DNA from: Coriaria nepalensis
Taxonomy: Eukaryota; Streptophyta; Magnoliopsida; Cucurbitales; Coriariaceae
Assembly: GCA_027186245.1 (NCBI GenBank)
Contig: CP114481.1
Location: 35,743,501 to 35,807,500, forward strand
Length of the DNA: 64,000 nt
Direction of reading: 5' to 3'
A program made the position numbers and the translations under genes. Below, one piece after another: positions 53,446 to 64,000 of this stretch; the stretch's first letter is position 1, and each line of letters begins with the position of its first letter. The notes beneath the pieces were generated by a model that was given only the letters and a program-made list of their open reading frames with translations, searched no databases and was not told the DNA's origin.

Positions 53446-55659
53446 TTGTGCATAACTTGCAAGTGATCAATGCAAGGAAAATGTGCATTCATTTAACCTT
53501 AAAATCATTTCAATTAGTCATTTCAAGTCAATATCTTATTTCAAAGTAATTCGACCGAGCACTATTTTTGCACAACAAACAGAAGTTTTGTGCATAACTT
53601 GCAAATGATCAATGCAAGGAAAGTGTGCATTCGTTTAACCTTAAAATCATTTCAATGAGTCATTTCAAGTCAATAACTTATTTCAAAGCAAGTCGAACGA
53701 ATTCAATTTTTGCACTACAAACACAAGTTTTGTGCATAACTTGCAAGTGATCAATGCAAGGAAAGTGTGCATTCATTTAACCTTAAAATCATTTCAATTA
53801 GTCATTTCAAGTCAATATCTTATTTCAAAGCAACTCGAACGAATTCAATTTTTGCACTACAAACACAAGTTTTGTGCATAACTTGCAAGTGATCAATGCA
53901 AGGAAAGTGTGCATTCAGTTAACCTTAAAATCATTTCAATGTGTCATTTCAAGTCGATATCTTATTTCAAAGCAAGTCGAACGAATTCTATTTTTGCACT
54001 ACAAACACAAGTTTTGTGCATAACTTGCAAATGATCAATGCCAGGAAAGTGTGCATTCGTTTAACTTAAAATCGTTTCAATGAGTCATTTCAAGTCAATG
54101 ACTTATTTCAAAGCAAGTGGAACGAATTCTATTTTTTCACTACAAACACAAGTTTTGTGCATAACTTGCAAATGATCAATGCAAGGAAAGTGTGCATTCG
54201 TTTAACCTTAAAATCATTTCAATGAGTCATTTCAAGTCAATAACTTATTTCAAAGCAAGTCGAACGAATTCAATTTTTGCACTACAAACACAACTTTTGT
54301 GCATAACTTGCAAATGATCAATGCAAGGAAAGTGTGCACTTGTTTAACCTTCAAATCATTTCAATGAGTCATTTCAAGTTAATAACTTATTTCAAAGCAA
54401 CTCGAACGAATTCAATTTTTGTACTACAAACGCAAGTTTTGTGCATAACTTGCAAGTGATCAATGCAAGGAAAGTGTGCATTCATTTAACCTTAAAATCA
54501 TTTCAATTAGTCATTTCAAGTCAATATCTTATTTCAAAGTAATTCGAACGAGCACTATTTTTGCACTACAAATGCAAGTTTTGTGCATAACTTGCAAATG
54601 ATCATTGCAAGGAAAGTGTGCATTCATTTAACCTTAAAATCATTTCAATGTGTCATTTCAAGTCGATATCTTATTTCAAAGCAAGTCGAACGAATTCTAT
54701 TTTTGCACTACGAACACAAGTTTTGTGCATAACTTGCAAATGATCAATGCAAGGAAAGTGTGCATTCAGTTAACCTTAAAATCATTTCAATGTGTCATCT
54801 CAAGTCGATATCTTATTTCAAAGCAAGTCGAACGAATTCTATTTTTGCACTACAAACGCAAGTTTTGTGCATAACTTGCAAGCGATGAATGCAAGGAAAG
54901 TGTGCATTCATTTAACCTTAAAATCATTTCAATTAGTCATTTCAAGTCAATATCTTATTTCAAAGTAATTCGACCGAGCACTATTTTTGCACTACAAACA
55001 CAAGTTTTGTGCATAACTTCCAAATGATCATTGCAAGGAAAGTGTGCATTCGTTTAACTTAAAATCATTTCAATGAGTCATTTGAAGTCAATGACTTATT
55101 TCAAAGCAAGTCGAACGAATTCAATTTTTGCACTACAAACACAAGTTTTGTGCATAACTTGCAAATGATCATTGCAAGGAAAGTGTGCATTCATTTAACC
55201 TTAAAATCATTTCAATGTGTTATTTCAAGTCGATATCTTATTTCAAAGCAAGTCGAACGAATTCTATTTTTGCACTACAAACACAAGTTTTGTGCATAAC
55301 TTGCAAATGATCAATGCCAGGAAAGTGTGCATTCGTTTAACTTAAAATCGTTTCAATGAGTCATTTCAAGTCAATGACTTATTTCAAAGCAAGTGGAACG
55401 AATTCTATTTTTTCACTACAAACACAAGTTTTGTGCATAACTTGCAAATGATCAATGCAAGGAAAGTGTGCATTCGTTTAACTTAAAATCATTTCAATGA
55501 GTCATTTCAAGTTAATAACTTATTTCAAAGCAAGTCGAACGAATTCAATTTTTGCACTACAAACACAAGTTTTGTGCATAACTTGCAAGTGATCAATGCA
55601 AGGAAAGTGTGCATTCGTTTAACCTTAAAATCATTTCGATGAGTCATTTCAAGTCAATA

Positions 55660-58213
55660 ACTTATTTCAAAGCAAGTCGAACGAATTCAATTTTTGCACT
55701 ACAAACACAAGTTTTGTGCATAACTTGCAAATGATCAATGCAAGGAAAGTGTGCATTTGTTTAACCTTAAAATCATTTCAATGAGTCATTTCAAGTCAAT
55801 ATCTTATTTCTAACCAAGTCGAACGAATTCAATTTTTGCACTACAAACACAAGTTTTGTGCATAACTTGCAAATGATCATTGCAAGGAAAGTGTGCATTC
55901 GTTTAACCTTAAAATCATTTCAATGTGTCATTTCAAGTCGATATCTTATTTCTAACCAAGTCGAACGAATTCAATTTTTGGACTAGAAACACAAGTTTTG
56001 TGCATAACTTGCAAATGATCAATGCAAGGAAAGTGTGCATTCATTTAACCTTAAAATCATTTCAATGTGTCATTTCAAGTCGATATCTTATTTCAAAGCA
56101 AGTCGAACGAATTCTATTTTTGCACTACAAACACAAGTTTTGTGCATAACTTGCAAATGATCAATGCGAGGAATGTGTGCATTCGTTTAACCTTAAAATC
56201 ATTTCAATGTGTCATTTCAAGTCGATATCTTATTTCTAACCAAGTCGAACGAATTCAATTTTTGCACTACAAACACAAGTTTTGTGCATAACTTGCAAAT
56301 GATCATTGCAAGGAAAGTGTGCATTCGTTTAACCTGAAAATCATTTCAATGAGTCATTTCAAGTCAATAACTTATTTCAAAACCGGTCGAACGAATTCTA
56401 TTTTTGCACTACAAACACAAGTTTTGTGCATAACTTGCAAGTGATCAATGCAAGGAAAGTGTGCATTCGTTTAACCTTAAAATCATTTCAATGAGTCATT
56501 TCAAGTCGATATTTTATTTCAAAGCAAGTCGAACGAATTCTATTTTTGCACTACGAACACAAGTTTTGTGCATAACTTGCAAATGATCAATGCAAGGAAA
56601 GTGTGCATTCAGTTAACCGTAAAATCATTTCAATGTGTCATTTCAAGTCGATATCTTATTTCAAAGCGGGTCGAACGAATTCTATTTTTGCACTACAAAC
56701 ACAAGTTTTGTGCATAACATGCAAGTGATCAATGCAAGGAAAGTGTGCATTCATTTAACCTTAAAATCATTTCAATGTGTCATTTCAAGTCGATATCTTA
56801 TTTCAAAGCAAGTCGAACGAATTCTATTTTTGCACTACAAACACAAGTTTTGTGCATAACTTGCAAATGGTCAATGCAAGGAAAGTGTGCATTCGTTTAA
56901 CTTAAAATCATTTCAATGAGTCATTTCAAGTCAATAACTTATTTCAAAGCAAGTCGAACGAATTCAATTTTTGCACTACAAACGCAAGTTTTGTGCATAA
57001 CTTGCAAATGATCAATGCAAGGAAAGTGTGCATTCGTTTAACCTTAAAATCATTTCAATGAGTCATTTCAAGTTAATAACTTATTTCAAAGCAAGTCGAA
57101 CGAATTCAATTTTTGCACTACAAACACAAGTTTTGTGCATAACTTGCAAGTGATCAATGCAAGGAAAGTGTGCATTCATTTAACCTTAAAATCATTTCAA
57201 TTAGTCATTTCCAGTCAATATCTTATTTCAAAGTAATTCGAACGAGCACTATTTTTGCACTACAAACACAAGTTTTGTGCATAACTTGCAAGTGATCAAT
57301 GCAAGGAAAGTGTGCATTCGTTTAACCTTAAAATCATTTCAATGAGTCATTTCAAGTCAATAACTTATTTCAAAGCAAGTCGAACGAATTCAATTTTTGC
57401 ACTACAAACACAAGTTTTGTGCATAACTTCCAAATGATCATTGCAAGGAAAGTGTGCATTCGTTTAACCTTAAAATCATTTCAATGAGTCATTTCAAGTC
57501 AATAACTTATTTCAAAGCAAGTCCAACGAATTCTATTTTTTCACTATAAACAGAAGTTTTTTGCATAACTTGCAAATGATCAATGCAAGGAAAGTGTGCA
57601 TTTGTTTAACCTTAAAATCATTTCAATGAGTCATTTCAAGTCAATAAGTTATTTCAAAGCAAGTCCAACGAATTCTATTTTTTCACTATAAACAGAAGTT
57701 TTTTGCATAACTTGCAAATGATCAATGCAAGGAAAGTGTGCATTCGTTTAACCTTTAAATCATTTCAATGAGTCATTTCAAGTCAATAACTTATTTCAAA
57801 GCAAGTCGAACGAATTCAATTTTTGCACTACAAACACAAGTTTTGTGCATAACTTGCAAATGATCAATGCAAGGAAAGTGTGCACTTGTTTAACCTTCAA
57901 ATCATTTCAATGAGTCATTTCAAGTTAATAACTTATTTCAAAGCAACTCGAACGAATTCAATTTTTGCACTACAAACGCAAGTTTTGTGCATAACTTGCA
58001 AGTGTTCAATGCAAGGAAAGTGTGCATTCATTTAACCTTAAAATCATTTCAATTAGTCATTTCAAGTCAATATCTTATTTCAAAGTCATTCGAACGAGCA
58101 CTATTTTTGCACTACAAATGCAAGTTTTGTGCATAACTTGCAAATGATCATTGCAAGGAAAGTCTGCAGTCATTTAACTTAAAATCATTTCAATGAGTCA
58201 TTTCAAGTCAATG
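55660..58213 (+). repeat. HOR family C, unit 1 (2554 bp, 18 monomers)
   Basis: Eighteen monomers, two of them 141 bp, give 2554 bp. Private markers are AAAACCGGTCG (an AgeI site at 56382), TTTTGGACTAGAAAC, TGCGAGGAATGTG, AACCTGAAAATC, TTATTTCTAACC copies, GTCGATATTTTATTTC, AAAGCGGGTCG, TCATTTCCAGTC, GTCCAACGAATTC with CACTATAAACAG (two copies), and TCTGCAGTCATTT. Unit 1 differs slightly from the later ones, for example AACCGTAAAATC near 56617 and AAACGCAAG near 56981. Confidence 0.88.
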
Positions 58214-60767
58214 ACTTATTTCAAAGCAAGTCGAACGAATTCAATTTTTGCACTACAAACACAAGTTTTGTGCATAACTTGCAAATGATCAATGCAAGGA
58301 AAGTGTGCATTCGTTTAACCTTAAAATCATTTCAATGAGTCATTTCAAGTCAATATCTTATTTCTAACCAAGTCGAACGAATTCAATTTTTGCACTACAA
58401 ACACAAGTTTTGTGCATAACTTGCAAATGATCATTGCAAGGAAAGTGTGCATTCGTTTAACCTTAAAATCATTTCAATGTGTCATTTCAAGTCGATATCT
58501 TATTTCTAACCAAGTCGAACGAATTCAATTTTTGGACTAGAAACACAAGTTTTGTGCATAACTTGCAAATGATCAATGCAAGGAAAGTGTGCATTCATTT
58601 AACCTTAAAATCATTTCAATGTGTCATTTCAAGTCGATATCTTATTTCAAAGCAAGTCGAACGAATTCTATTTTTGCACTACAAACACAAGTTTTGTGCA
58701 TAACTTGCAAATGATCAATGCGAGGAATGTGTGCATTCGTTTAACCTTAAAATCATTTCAATGTGTCATTTCAAGTCGATATCTTATTTCTAACCAAGTC
58801 GAACGAATTCAATTTTTGCACTACAAACACAAGTTTTGTGCATAACTTGCAAATGATCATTGCAAGGAAAGTGTGCATTCGTTTAACCTGAAAATCATTT
58901 CAATGAGTCATTTCAAGTCAATAACTTATTTCAAAACCGGTCGAACGAATTCTATTTTTGCACTACAAACACAAGTTTTGTGCATAACTTGCAAGTGATC
59001 AATGCAAGGAAAGTGTGCATTCGTTTAACCTTAAAATCATTTCAATGAGTCATTTCAAGTCGATATTTTATTTCAAAGCAAGTCGAACGAATTCTATTTT
59101 TGCACTACGAACACAAGTTTTGTGCATAACTTGCAAATGATCAATGCAAGGAAAGTGTGCATTCAGTTAACCTTAAAATCATTTCAATGTGTCATTTCAA
59201 GTCGATATCTTATTTCAAAGCGGGTCGAACGAATTCTATTTTTGCACTACAAACACAAGTTTTGTGCATAACATGCAAGTGATCAATGCAAGGAAAGTGT
59301 GCATTCATTTAACCTTAAAATCATTTCAATGTGTCATTTCAAGTCGATATCTTATTTCAAAGCAAGTCGAACGAATTCTATTTTTGCACTACAAACACAA
59401 GTTTTGTGCATAACTTGCAAATGGTCAATGCAAGGAAAGTGTGCATTCGTTTAACTTAAAATCATTTCAATGAGTCATTTCAAGTCAATAACTTATTTCA
59501 AAGCAAGTCGAACGAATTCAATTTTTGCACTACAAACACAAGTTTTGTGCATAACTTGCAAATGATCAATGCAAGGAAAGTGTGCATTCGTTTAACCTTA
59601 AAATCATTTCAATGAGTCATTTCAAGTTAATAACTTATTTCAAAGCAAGTCGAACGAATTCAATTTTTGCACTACAAACACAAGTTTTGTGCATAACTTG
59701 CAAGTGATCAATGCAAGGAAAGTGTGCATTCATTTAACCTTAAAATCATTTCAATTAGTCATTTCCAGTCAATATCTTATTTCAAAGTAATTCGAACGAG
59801 CACTATTTTTGCACTACAAACACAAGTTTTGTGCATAACTTGCAAGTGATCAATGCAAGGAAAGTGTGCATTCGTTTAACCTTAAAATCATTTCAATGAG
59901 TCATTTCAAGTCAATAACTTATTTCAAAGCAAGTCGAACGAATTCAATTTTTGCACTACAAACACAAGTTTTGTGCATAACTTCCAAATGATCATTGCAA
60001 GGAAAGTGTGCATTCGTTTAACCTTAAAATCATTTCAATGAGTCATTTCAAGTCAATAACTTATTTCAAAGCAAGTCCAACGAATTCTATTTTTTCACTA
60101 TAAACAGAAGTTTTTTGCATAACTTGCAAATGATCAATGCAAGGAAAGTGTGCATTTGTTTAACCTTAAAATCATTTCAATGAGTCATTTCAAGTCAATA
60201 AGTTATTTCAAAGCAAGTCCAACGAATTCTATTTTTTCACTATAAACAGAAGTTTTTTGCATAACTTGCAAATGATCAATGCAAGGAAAGTGTGCATTCG
60301 TTTAACCTTTAAATCATTTCAATGAGTCATTTCAAGTCAATAACTTATTTCAAAGCAAGTCGAACGAATTCAATTTTTGCACTACAAACACAAGTTTTGT
60401 GCATAACTTGCAAATGATCAATGCAAGGAAAGTGTGCACTTGTTTAACCTTCAAATCATTTCAATGAGTCATTTCAAGTTAATAACTTATTTCAAAGCAA
60501 CTCGAACGAATTCAATTTTTGCACTACAAACGCAAGTTTTGTGCATAACTTGCAAGTGTTCAATGCAAGGAAAGTGTGCATTCATTTAACCTTAAAATCA
60601 TTTCAATTAGTCATTTCAAGTCAATATCTTATTTCAAAGTCATTCGAACGAGCACTATTTTTGCACTACAAATGCAAGTTTTGTGCATAACTTGCAAATG
60701 ATCATTGCAAGGAAAGTCTGCAGTCATTTAACTTAAAATCATTTCAATGAGTCATTTCAAGTCAATG
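58214..60767 (+). repeat. HOR family C, unit 2 (2554 bp)
   Basis: All private markers of unit 1 recur at +2554 bp, including AgeI at 58936, TTTTGGACTAGAAAC near 58533, AAAGCGGGTCG near 59216 and the doubled CACTATAAACAG monomers near 60.1 and 60.24 kb. Identity with unit 3 appears essentially complete over the compared markers. The boundary placement is approximate because the flanking satellite is similar. Confidence 0.88.
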
Positions 60768-62750
60768 ACTTATTTCAAAGCAAGTCGAACGAATTCAATT
60801 TTTGCACTACAAACACAAGTTTTGTGCATAACTTGCAAATGATCAATGCAAGGAAAGTGTGCATTCGTTTAACCTTAAAATCATTTCAATGAGTCATTTC
60901 AAGTCAATATCTTATTTCTAACCAAGTCGAACGAATTCAATTTTTGCACTACAAACACAAGTTTTGTGCATAACTTGCAAATGATCATTGCAAGGAAAGT
61001 GTGCATTCGTTTAACCTTAAAATCATTTCAATGTGTCATTTCAAGTCGATATCTTATTTCTAACCAAGTCGAACGAATTCAATTTTTGGACTAGAAACAC
61101 AAGTTTTGTGCATAACTTGCAAATGATCAATGCAAGGAAAGTGTGCATTCATTTAACCTTAAAATCATTTCAATGTGTCATTTCAAGTCGATATCTTATT
61201 TCAAAGCAAGTCGAACGAATTCTATTTTTGCACTACAAACACAAGTTTTGTGCATAACTTGCAAATGATCAATGCGAGGAATGTGTGCATTCGTTTAACC
61301 TTAAAATCATTTCAATGTGTCATTTCAAGTCGATATCTTATTTCTAACCAAGTCGAACGAATTCAATTTTTGCACTACAAACACAAGTTTTGTGCATAAC
61401 TTGCAAATGATCATTGCAAGGAAAGTGTGCATTCGTTTAACCTGAAAATCATTTCAATGAGTCATTTCAAGTCAATAACTTATTTCAAAACCGGTCGAAC
61501 GAATTCTATTTTTGCACTACAAACACAAGTTTTGTGCATAACTTGCAAGTGATCAATGCAAGGAAAGTGTGCATTCGTTTAACCTTAAAATCATTTCAAT
61601 GAGTCATTTCAAGTCGATATTTTATTTCAAAGCAAGTCGAACGAATTCTATTTTTGCACTACGAACACAAGTTTTGTGCATAACTTGCAAATGATCAATG
61701 CAAGGAAAGTGTGCATTCAGTTAACCTTAAAATCATTTCAATGTGTCATTTCAAGTCGATATCTTATTTCAAAGCGGGTCGAACGAATTCTATTTTTGCA
61801 CTACAAACACAAGTTTTGTGCATAACATGCAAGTGATCAATGCAAGGAAAGTGTGCATTCATTTAACCTTAAAATCATTTCAATGTGTCATTTCAAGTCG
61901 ATATCTTATTTCAAAGCAAGTCGAACGAATTCTATTTTTGCACTACAAACACAAGTTTTGTGCATAACTTGCAAATGGTCAATGCAAGGAAAGTGTGCAT
62001 TCGTTTAACTTAAAATCATTTCAATGAGTCATTTCAAGTCAATAACTTATTTCAAAGCAAGTCGAACGAATTCAATTTTTGCACTACAAACACAAGTTTT
62101 GTGCATAACTTGCAAATGATCAATGCAAGGAAAGTGTGCATTCGTTTAACCTTAAAATCATTTCAATGAGTCATTTCAAGTTAATAACTTATTTCAAAGC
62201 AAGTCGAACGAATTCAATTTTTGCACTACAAACACAAGTTTTGTGCATAACTTGCAAGTGATCAATGCAAGGAAAGTGTGCATTCATTTAACCTTAAAAT
62301 CATTTCAATTAGTCATTTCCAGTCAATATCTTATTTCAAAGTAATTCGAACGAGCACTATTTTTGCACTACAAACACAAGTTTTGTGCATAACTTGCAAG
62401 TGATCAATGCAAGGAAAGTGTGCATTCGTTTAACCTTAAAATCATTTCAATGAGTCATTTCAAGTCAATAACTTATTTCAAAGCAAGTCGAACGAATTCA
62501 ATTTTTGCACTACAAACACAAGTTTTGTGCATAACTTCCAAATGATCATTGCAAGGAAAGTGTGCATTCGTTTAACCTTAAAATCATTTCAATGAGTCAT
62601 TTCAAGTCAATAACTTATTTCAAAGCAAGTCCAACGAATTCTATTTTTTCACTATAAACAGAAATTTTTTGCATAACTTGCAAATGATCAATGCAAGGAA
62701 AGTGTGCATTCGTTTAACCTTTAAATCATTTCAATGAGTCATTTCAAGTC
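60768..62750 (+). repeat. HOR family C, unit 3 (truncated, ~2.0 kb)
   Basis: Unit 3 keeps the 2554-bp register (AgeI at 61490) until the first CACTATAAACAG monomer near 62650, here with AAATTTTTTGC instead of AAGTTTTTTGC. The second CACTATAAACAG monomer of units 1 and 2 is absent. After the AACCTTTAAATC monomer the sequence leaves the unit with TTATGTCCAAGC at 62757. Confidence 0.85.
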
Positions 62751-64000
62751 AATAACTTATGTCCAAGCAAGTCGAACGAATTCTATTTTTGCACTACAAA
62801 CACAAGTTTTGTGCATAACTTGCAAATGATCAATGCAAGGAAAGTGTGCATTCGTTTAACTTAAAATCATTTCAATGAGTCATTTCAAGTCAATGACTTA
62901 TTTCAAAGCAAGTTGAACGAATTCTATTTTTTCACTACAAATACAAGTTTTGTGCATAACTTGCGAATGATCAATGCAAGGAAAGTGTGCATTCGTTTAA
63001 CTTAAAATCATTTCAATGAGTCATTTCAGGTCAATAAGTTATTTCTAACCAAGTCGAACGAATTCAATTTTTGCACTACAAACACAAGTTTTGTGCATAA
63101 CTTGCAAATTATCATTGCAAGGAAAGTGTGCATTCGTTTAACCTTAAAATCATTTCAATGAGTCATTTCAAGTCAATAAGTTATTTCAAAGCAAGTCGAA
63201 CGAATTCTATTTTTGCACTACAAACACAAGTTTTGTGCATAACTTGCAAATGATCAATCCAAGGAAAGTGTGCATTCGTTTAACTTAAAATCATTTCAAT
63301 GAGTCATTTCAAGTCAATAAGTTATTTCTAACTAAGTCGAATGAATTCAATTTTTGCACTACAAACACAAGTTTTGTGCATAACTTTCAAATGATCATTG
63401 CAAGGAAAGTGTGCATTCGTTTAACCTTAAAATCATTTCAATGAGTCATTTTAAGTCAATAACTTATTTCAAAGCAAGTCGAACGAATTCAATTTTTGCA
63501 CTACAAACACAAGTTTTGTGCATAACTTGCAAATGATCAATGCAAGGAAAGTGTGCATTTGTTTAACCTTAAAATCATTTCAATGAGTCATTTCAAGTCA
63601 ATAAGTTATTTCAAAGCAAGTCCAACGAATTCTATTTTTTCACTATAAACAGAAGTTTTTTGCATAACTTGCAAATGATCAATGCAAGGAAAGTGTGCAT
63701 TCGTTTAACCTTTAAATCATTTCAATGAGTCATTTCAAGTCAATAACTTATGTCCAAGCAAGTCGAACGAATTCTATTTTTGCACTACAAACACAAGTTT
63801 TGTGCATAACTTGCAAATGATCATTGCAATGAAAGTGTGCATTCGTTTAACCTTAAAATCATTTCAATGAGTCATTTTAAGTCAATAACTTATTTCAAAG
63901 CAAGTCGAACGAATTCAATTTTTGCACTACAAACACAAGTTTTGTGCATAACTTGCAAATGATCAATGCAAGGAAAGTGTGCATTTGTTTAACCTTAAAA
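62750..64000 (+). repeat. Right-edge satellite segment with 991-bp and 426-bp local periods
   Basis: TTATGTCCAAGC near 62757 recurs near 63748, 991 bp later (seven monomers, three of them 141 bp), preceded both times by a CACTATAAACAG and AACCTTTAAATC context. TCATTTTAAGTC at 63446 recurs at 63872, 426 bp apart, followed in both by a GTGCATTTGTTT monomer. TTATTTCTAACC monomers, typical of the first 21.5 kb, are again present (about 63.04 and 63.32 kb). The array runs off the edge. Confidence 0.75.

Larger units (their letters stand above)
50006..55660 (+). repeat. Mosaic satellite segment with two duplications at 1276-bp spacing
   Basis: Two separate stretches repeat at the same 1276-bp (nine-monomer) distance. 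The first is about 51.43-52.15 kb against 52.71-53.43 kb, sharing GAACGGATTC, AAATGCAAG with GGAAAATGTGC (51771 and 53047) and TTCAGTTAACC. The second is about 53.95-54.21 kb against 55.23-55.49 kb, sharing ATGCCAGG (54041 and 55317), AATCGTTTCAATG and AGTGGAACG. The remainder mixes monomer classes without a long period. Confidence 0.75.
1..64000 (+). repeat. Tandem satellite DNA array, ~142-bp monomer, spans the whole window
   Basis: The sequence repeats every 142 (or 141) bases from first base to last, always in the same orientation. Start points marked by TGTGCATAAC fall at 1, 143, 285, 427, 569, 711, 853, 995 and so on. About 450 monomers fit the window. A typical copy has 45 G or C bases of 142, so about 68% A+T. 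No unique sequence, transposon, inversion or gene interrupts it. Neighbouring monomers differ by substitutions at a limited set of positions, while copies many kilobases apart can be identical, which is the signature of higher-order repeats. The role is inferred: arrays of this size and monomer length usually form centromeric or pericentromeric heterochromatin, but nothing in the sequence proves centromere function. The array is cut by the window at both ends. Confidence 0.99.

Noticed and set aside
53230..53549. Two overlapping frames of unusual sequence (53230-53466 and 53340-53549)
   Set aside because: Both result from the one-base insertion in the T run near 53420, which joins two reading frames of the satellite.
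1..64000. CRISPR array
   Set aside because: The unit is 142 bp without a conserved short repeat and variable spacers; variation is spread over the whole monomer. The A+T-rich HOR structure is that of satellite DNA.
1..64000. Transposable element, telomere repeat or inverted segment within the array
   Set aside because: I found no long terminal repeat, target-site duplication, telomeric hexamer or heptamer run, or change of monomer orientation.

Overview
The whole 64 kb window is one uninterrupted tandem satellite array. I see no gene, RNA gene, transposon, CRISPR array or unique sequence. The basic monomer is about 142 bp (about 68% A+T in a typical copy), always in the same orientation, with roughly 450 copies (64,000 divided by about 141.8). 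A typical monomer runs from a TGTGCATAAC start, through TGATCA, TGAGTCATTTCAAGTC and an EcoRI site in CGAACGAATTC, to ACAAACACAAGTTT. Length is almost fixed. The recurring exceptions are a 141-bp form (AACTTAAAATC for AACCTTAAAATC), a second 141-bp form (TTTTGCCCTAC for TTTTTGCACTAC) and one 143-bp copy near 53,420.

Such an array points to a eukaryotic chromosome, most likely centromeric or pericentromeric (or another heterochromatic block). The species cannot be determined from the repeat alone. EcoRI satellites of about 142 bp are known in tenebrionid beetles (Tenebrio, Palorus), and many plant satellites are of similar size, but I cannot confirm sequence identity with any of them.

The array is organised into a patchwork of higher-order repeats (HORs), each a multiple of the monomer. 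(1) 1 to about 18.8 kb: a long HOR whose landmark monomer pair recurs at 1842, 5387, 7514, 14040 and 17301 (spacings 3545, 2127, 6526, 3261), with nested duplications of 426, 1420 and 849 bp. (2) About 18.8-21.85 kb: a 1701-bp unit, twice. (3) 21.85-25.6 kb: mosaic, including a diverged 1418-bp pair. (4) About 25.62-35.2 kb: three units of 3828, 3260 and about 2.5 kb. (5) 35.2-40.9 kb: mosaic with 566-bp and 284-bp local repeats. (6) About 40.94-47.44 kb: two near-identical 3258-bp units. (7) About 47.99-50.0 kb: a 708-bp pentamer in almost three copies. (8) 50.0-55.66 kb: mosaic with two separate duplications, both at 1276-bp spacing. (9) About 55.66-62.75 kb: a 2554-bp 18-mer in almost three copies. 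(10) 62.75-64 kb: local 991-bp and 426-bp periodicities. The array continues past both window edges.

Monomers fall into sequence classes set by linked diagnostic sites: TGAGTCA with CAATAAC or CAATGAC; TGTGTCA with an EcoRV GATATC; TTAGTCA with GAGCAC replacing the EcoRI site; and a GAACGGATTC class. Some classes mark the central part of the window and others its two ends. All short open frames are by-products of the repeat. The most interesting non-coding signals are a TGAGTCA (AP-1/GCN4-type) dyad in most monomers, a near-perfect 20-bp palindrome around TGATCA, the rigid monomer length, and the layered HOR structure.
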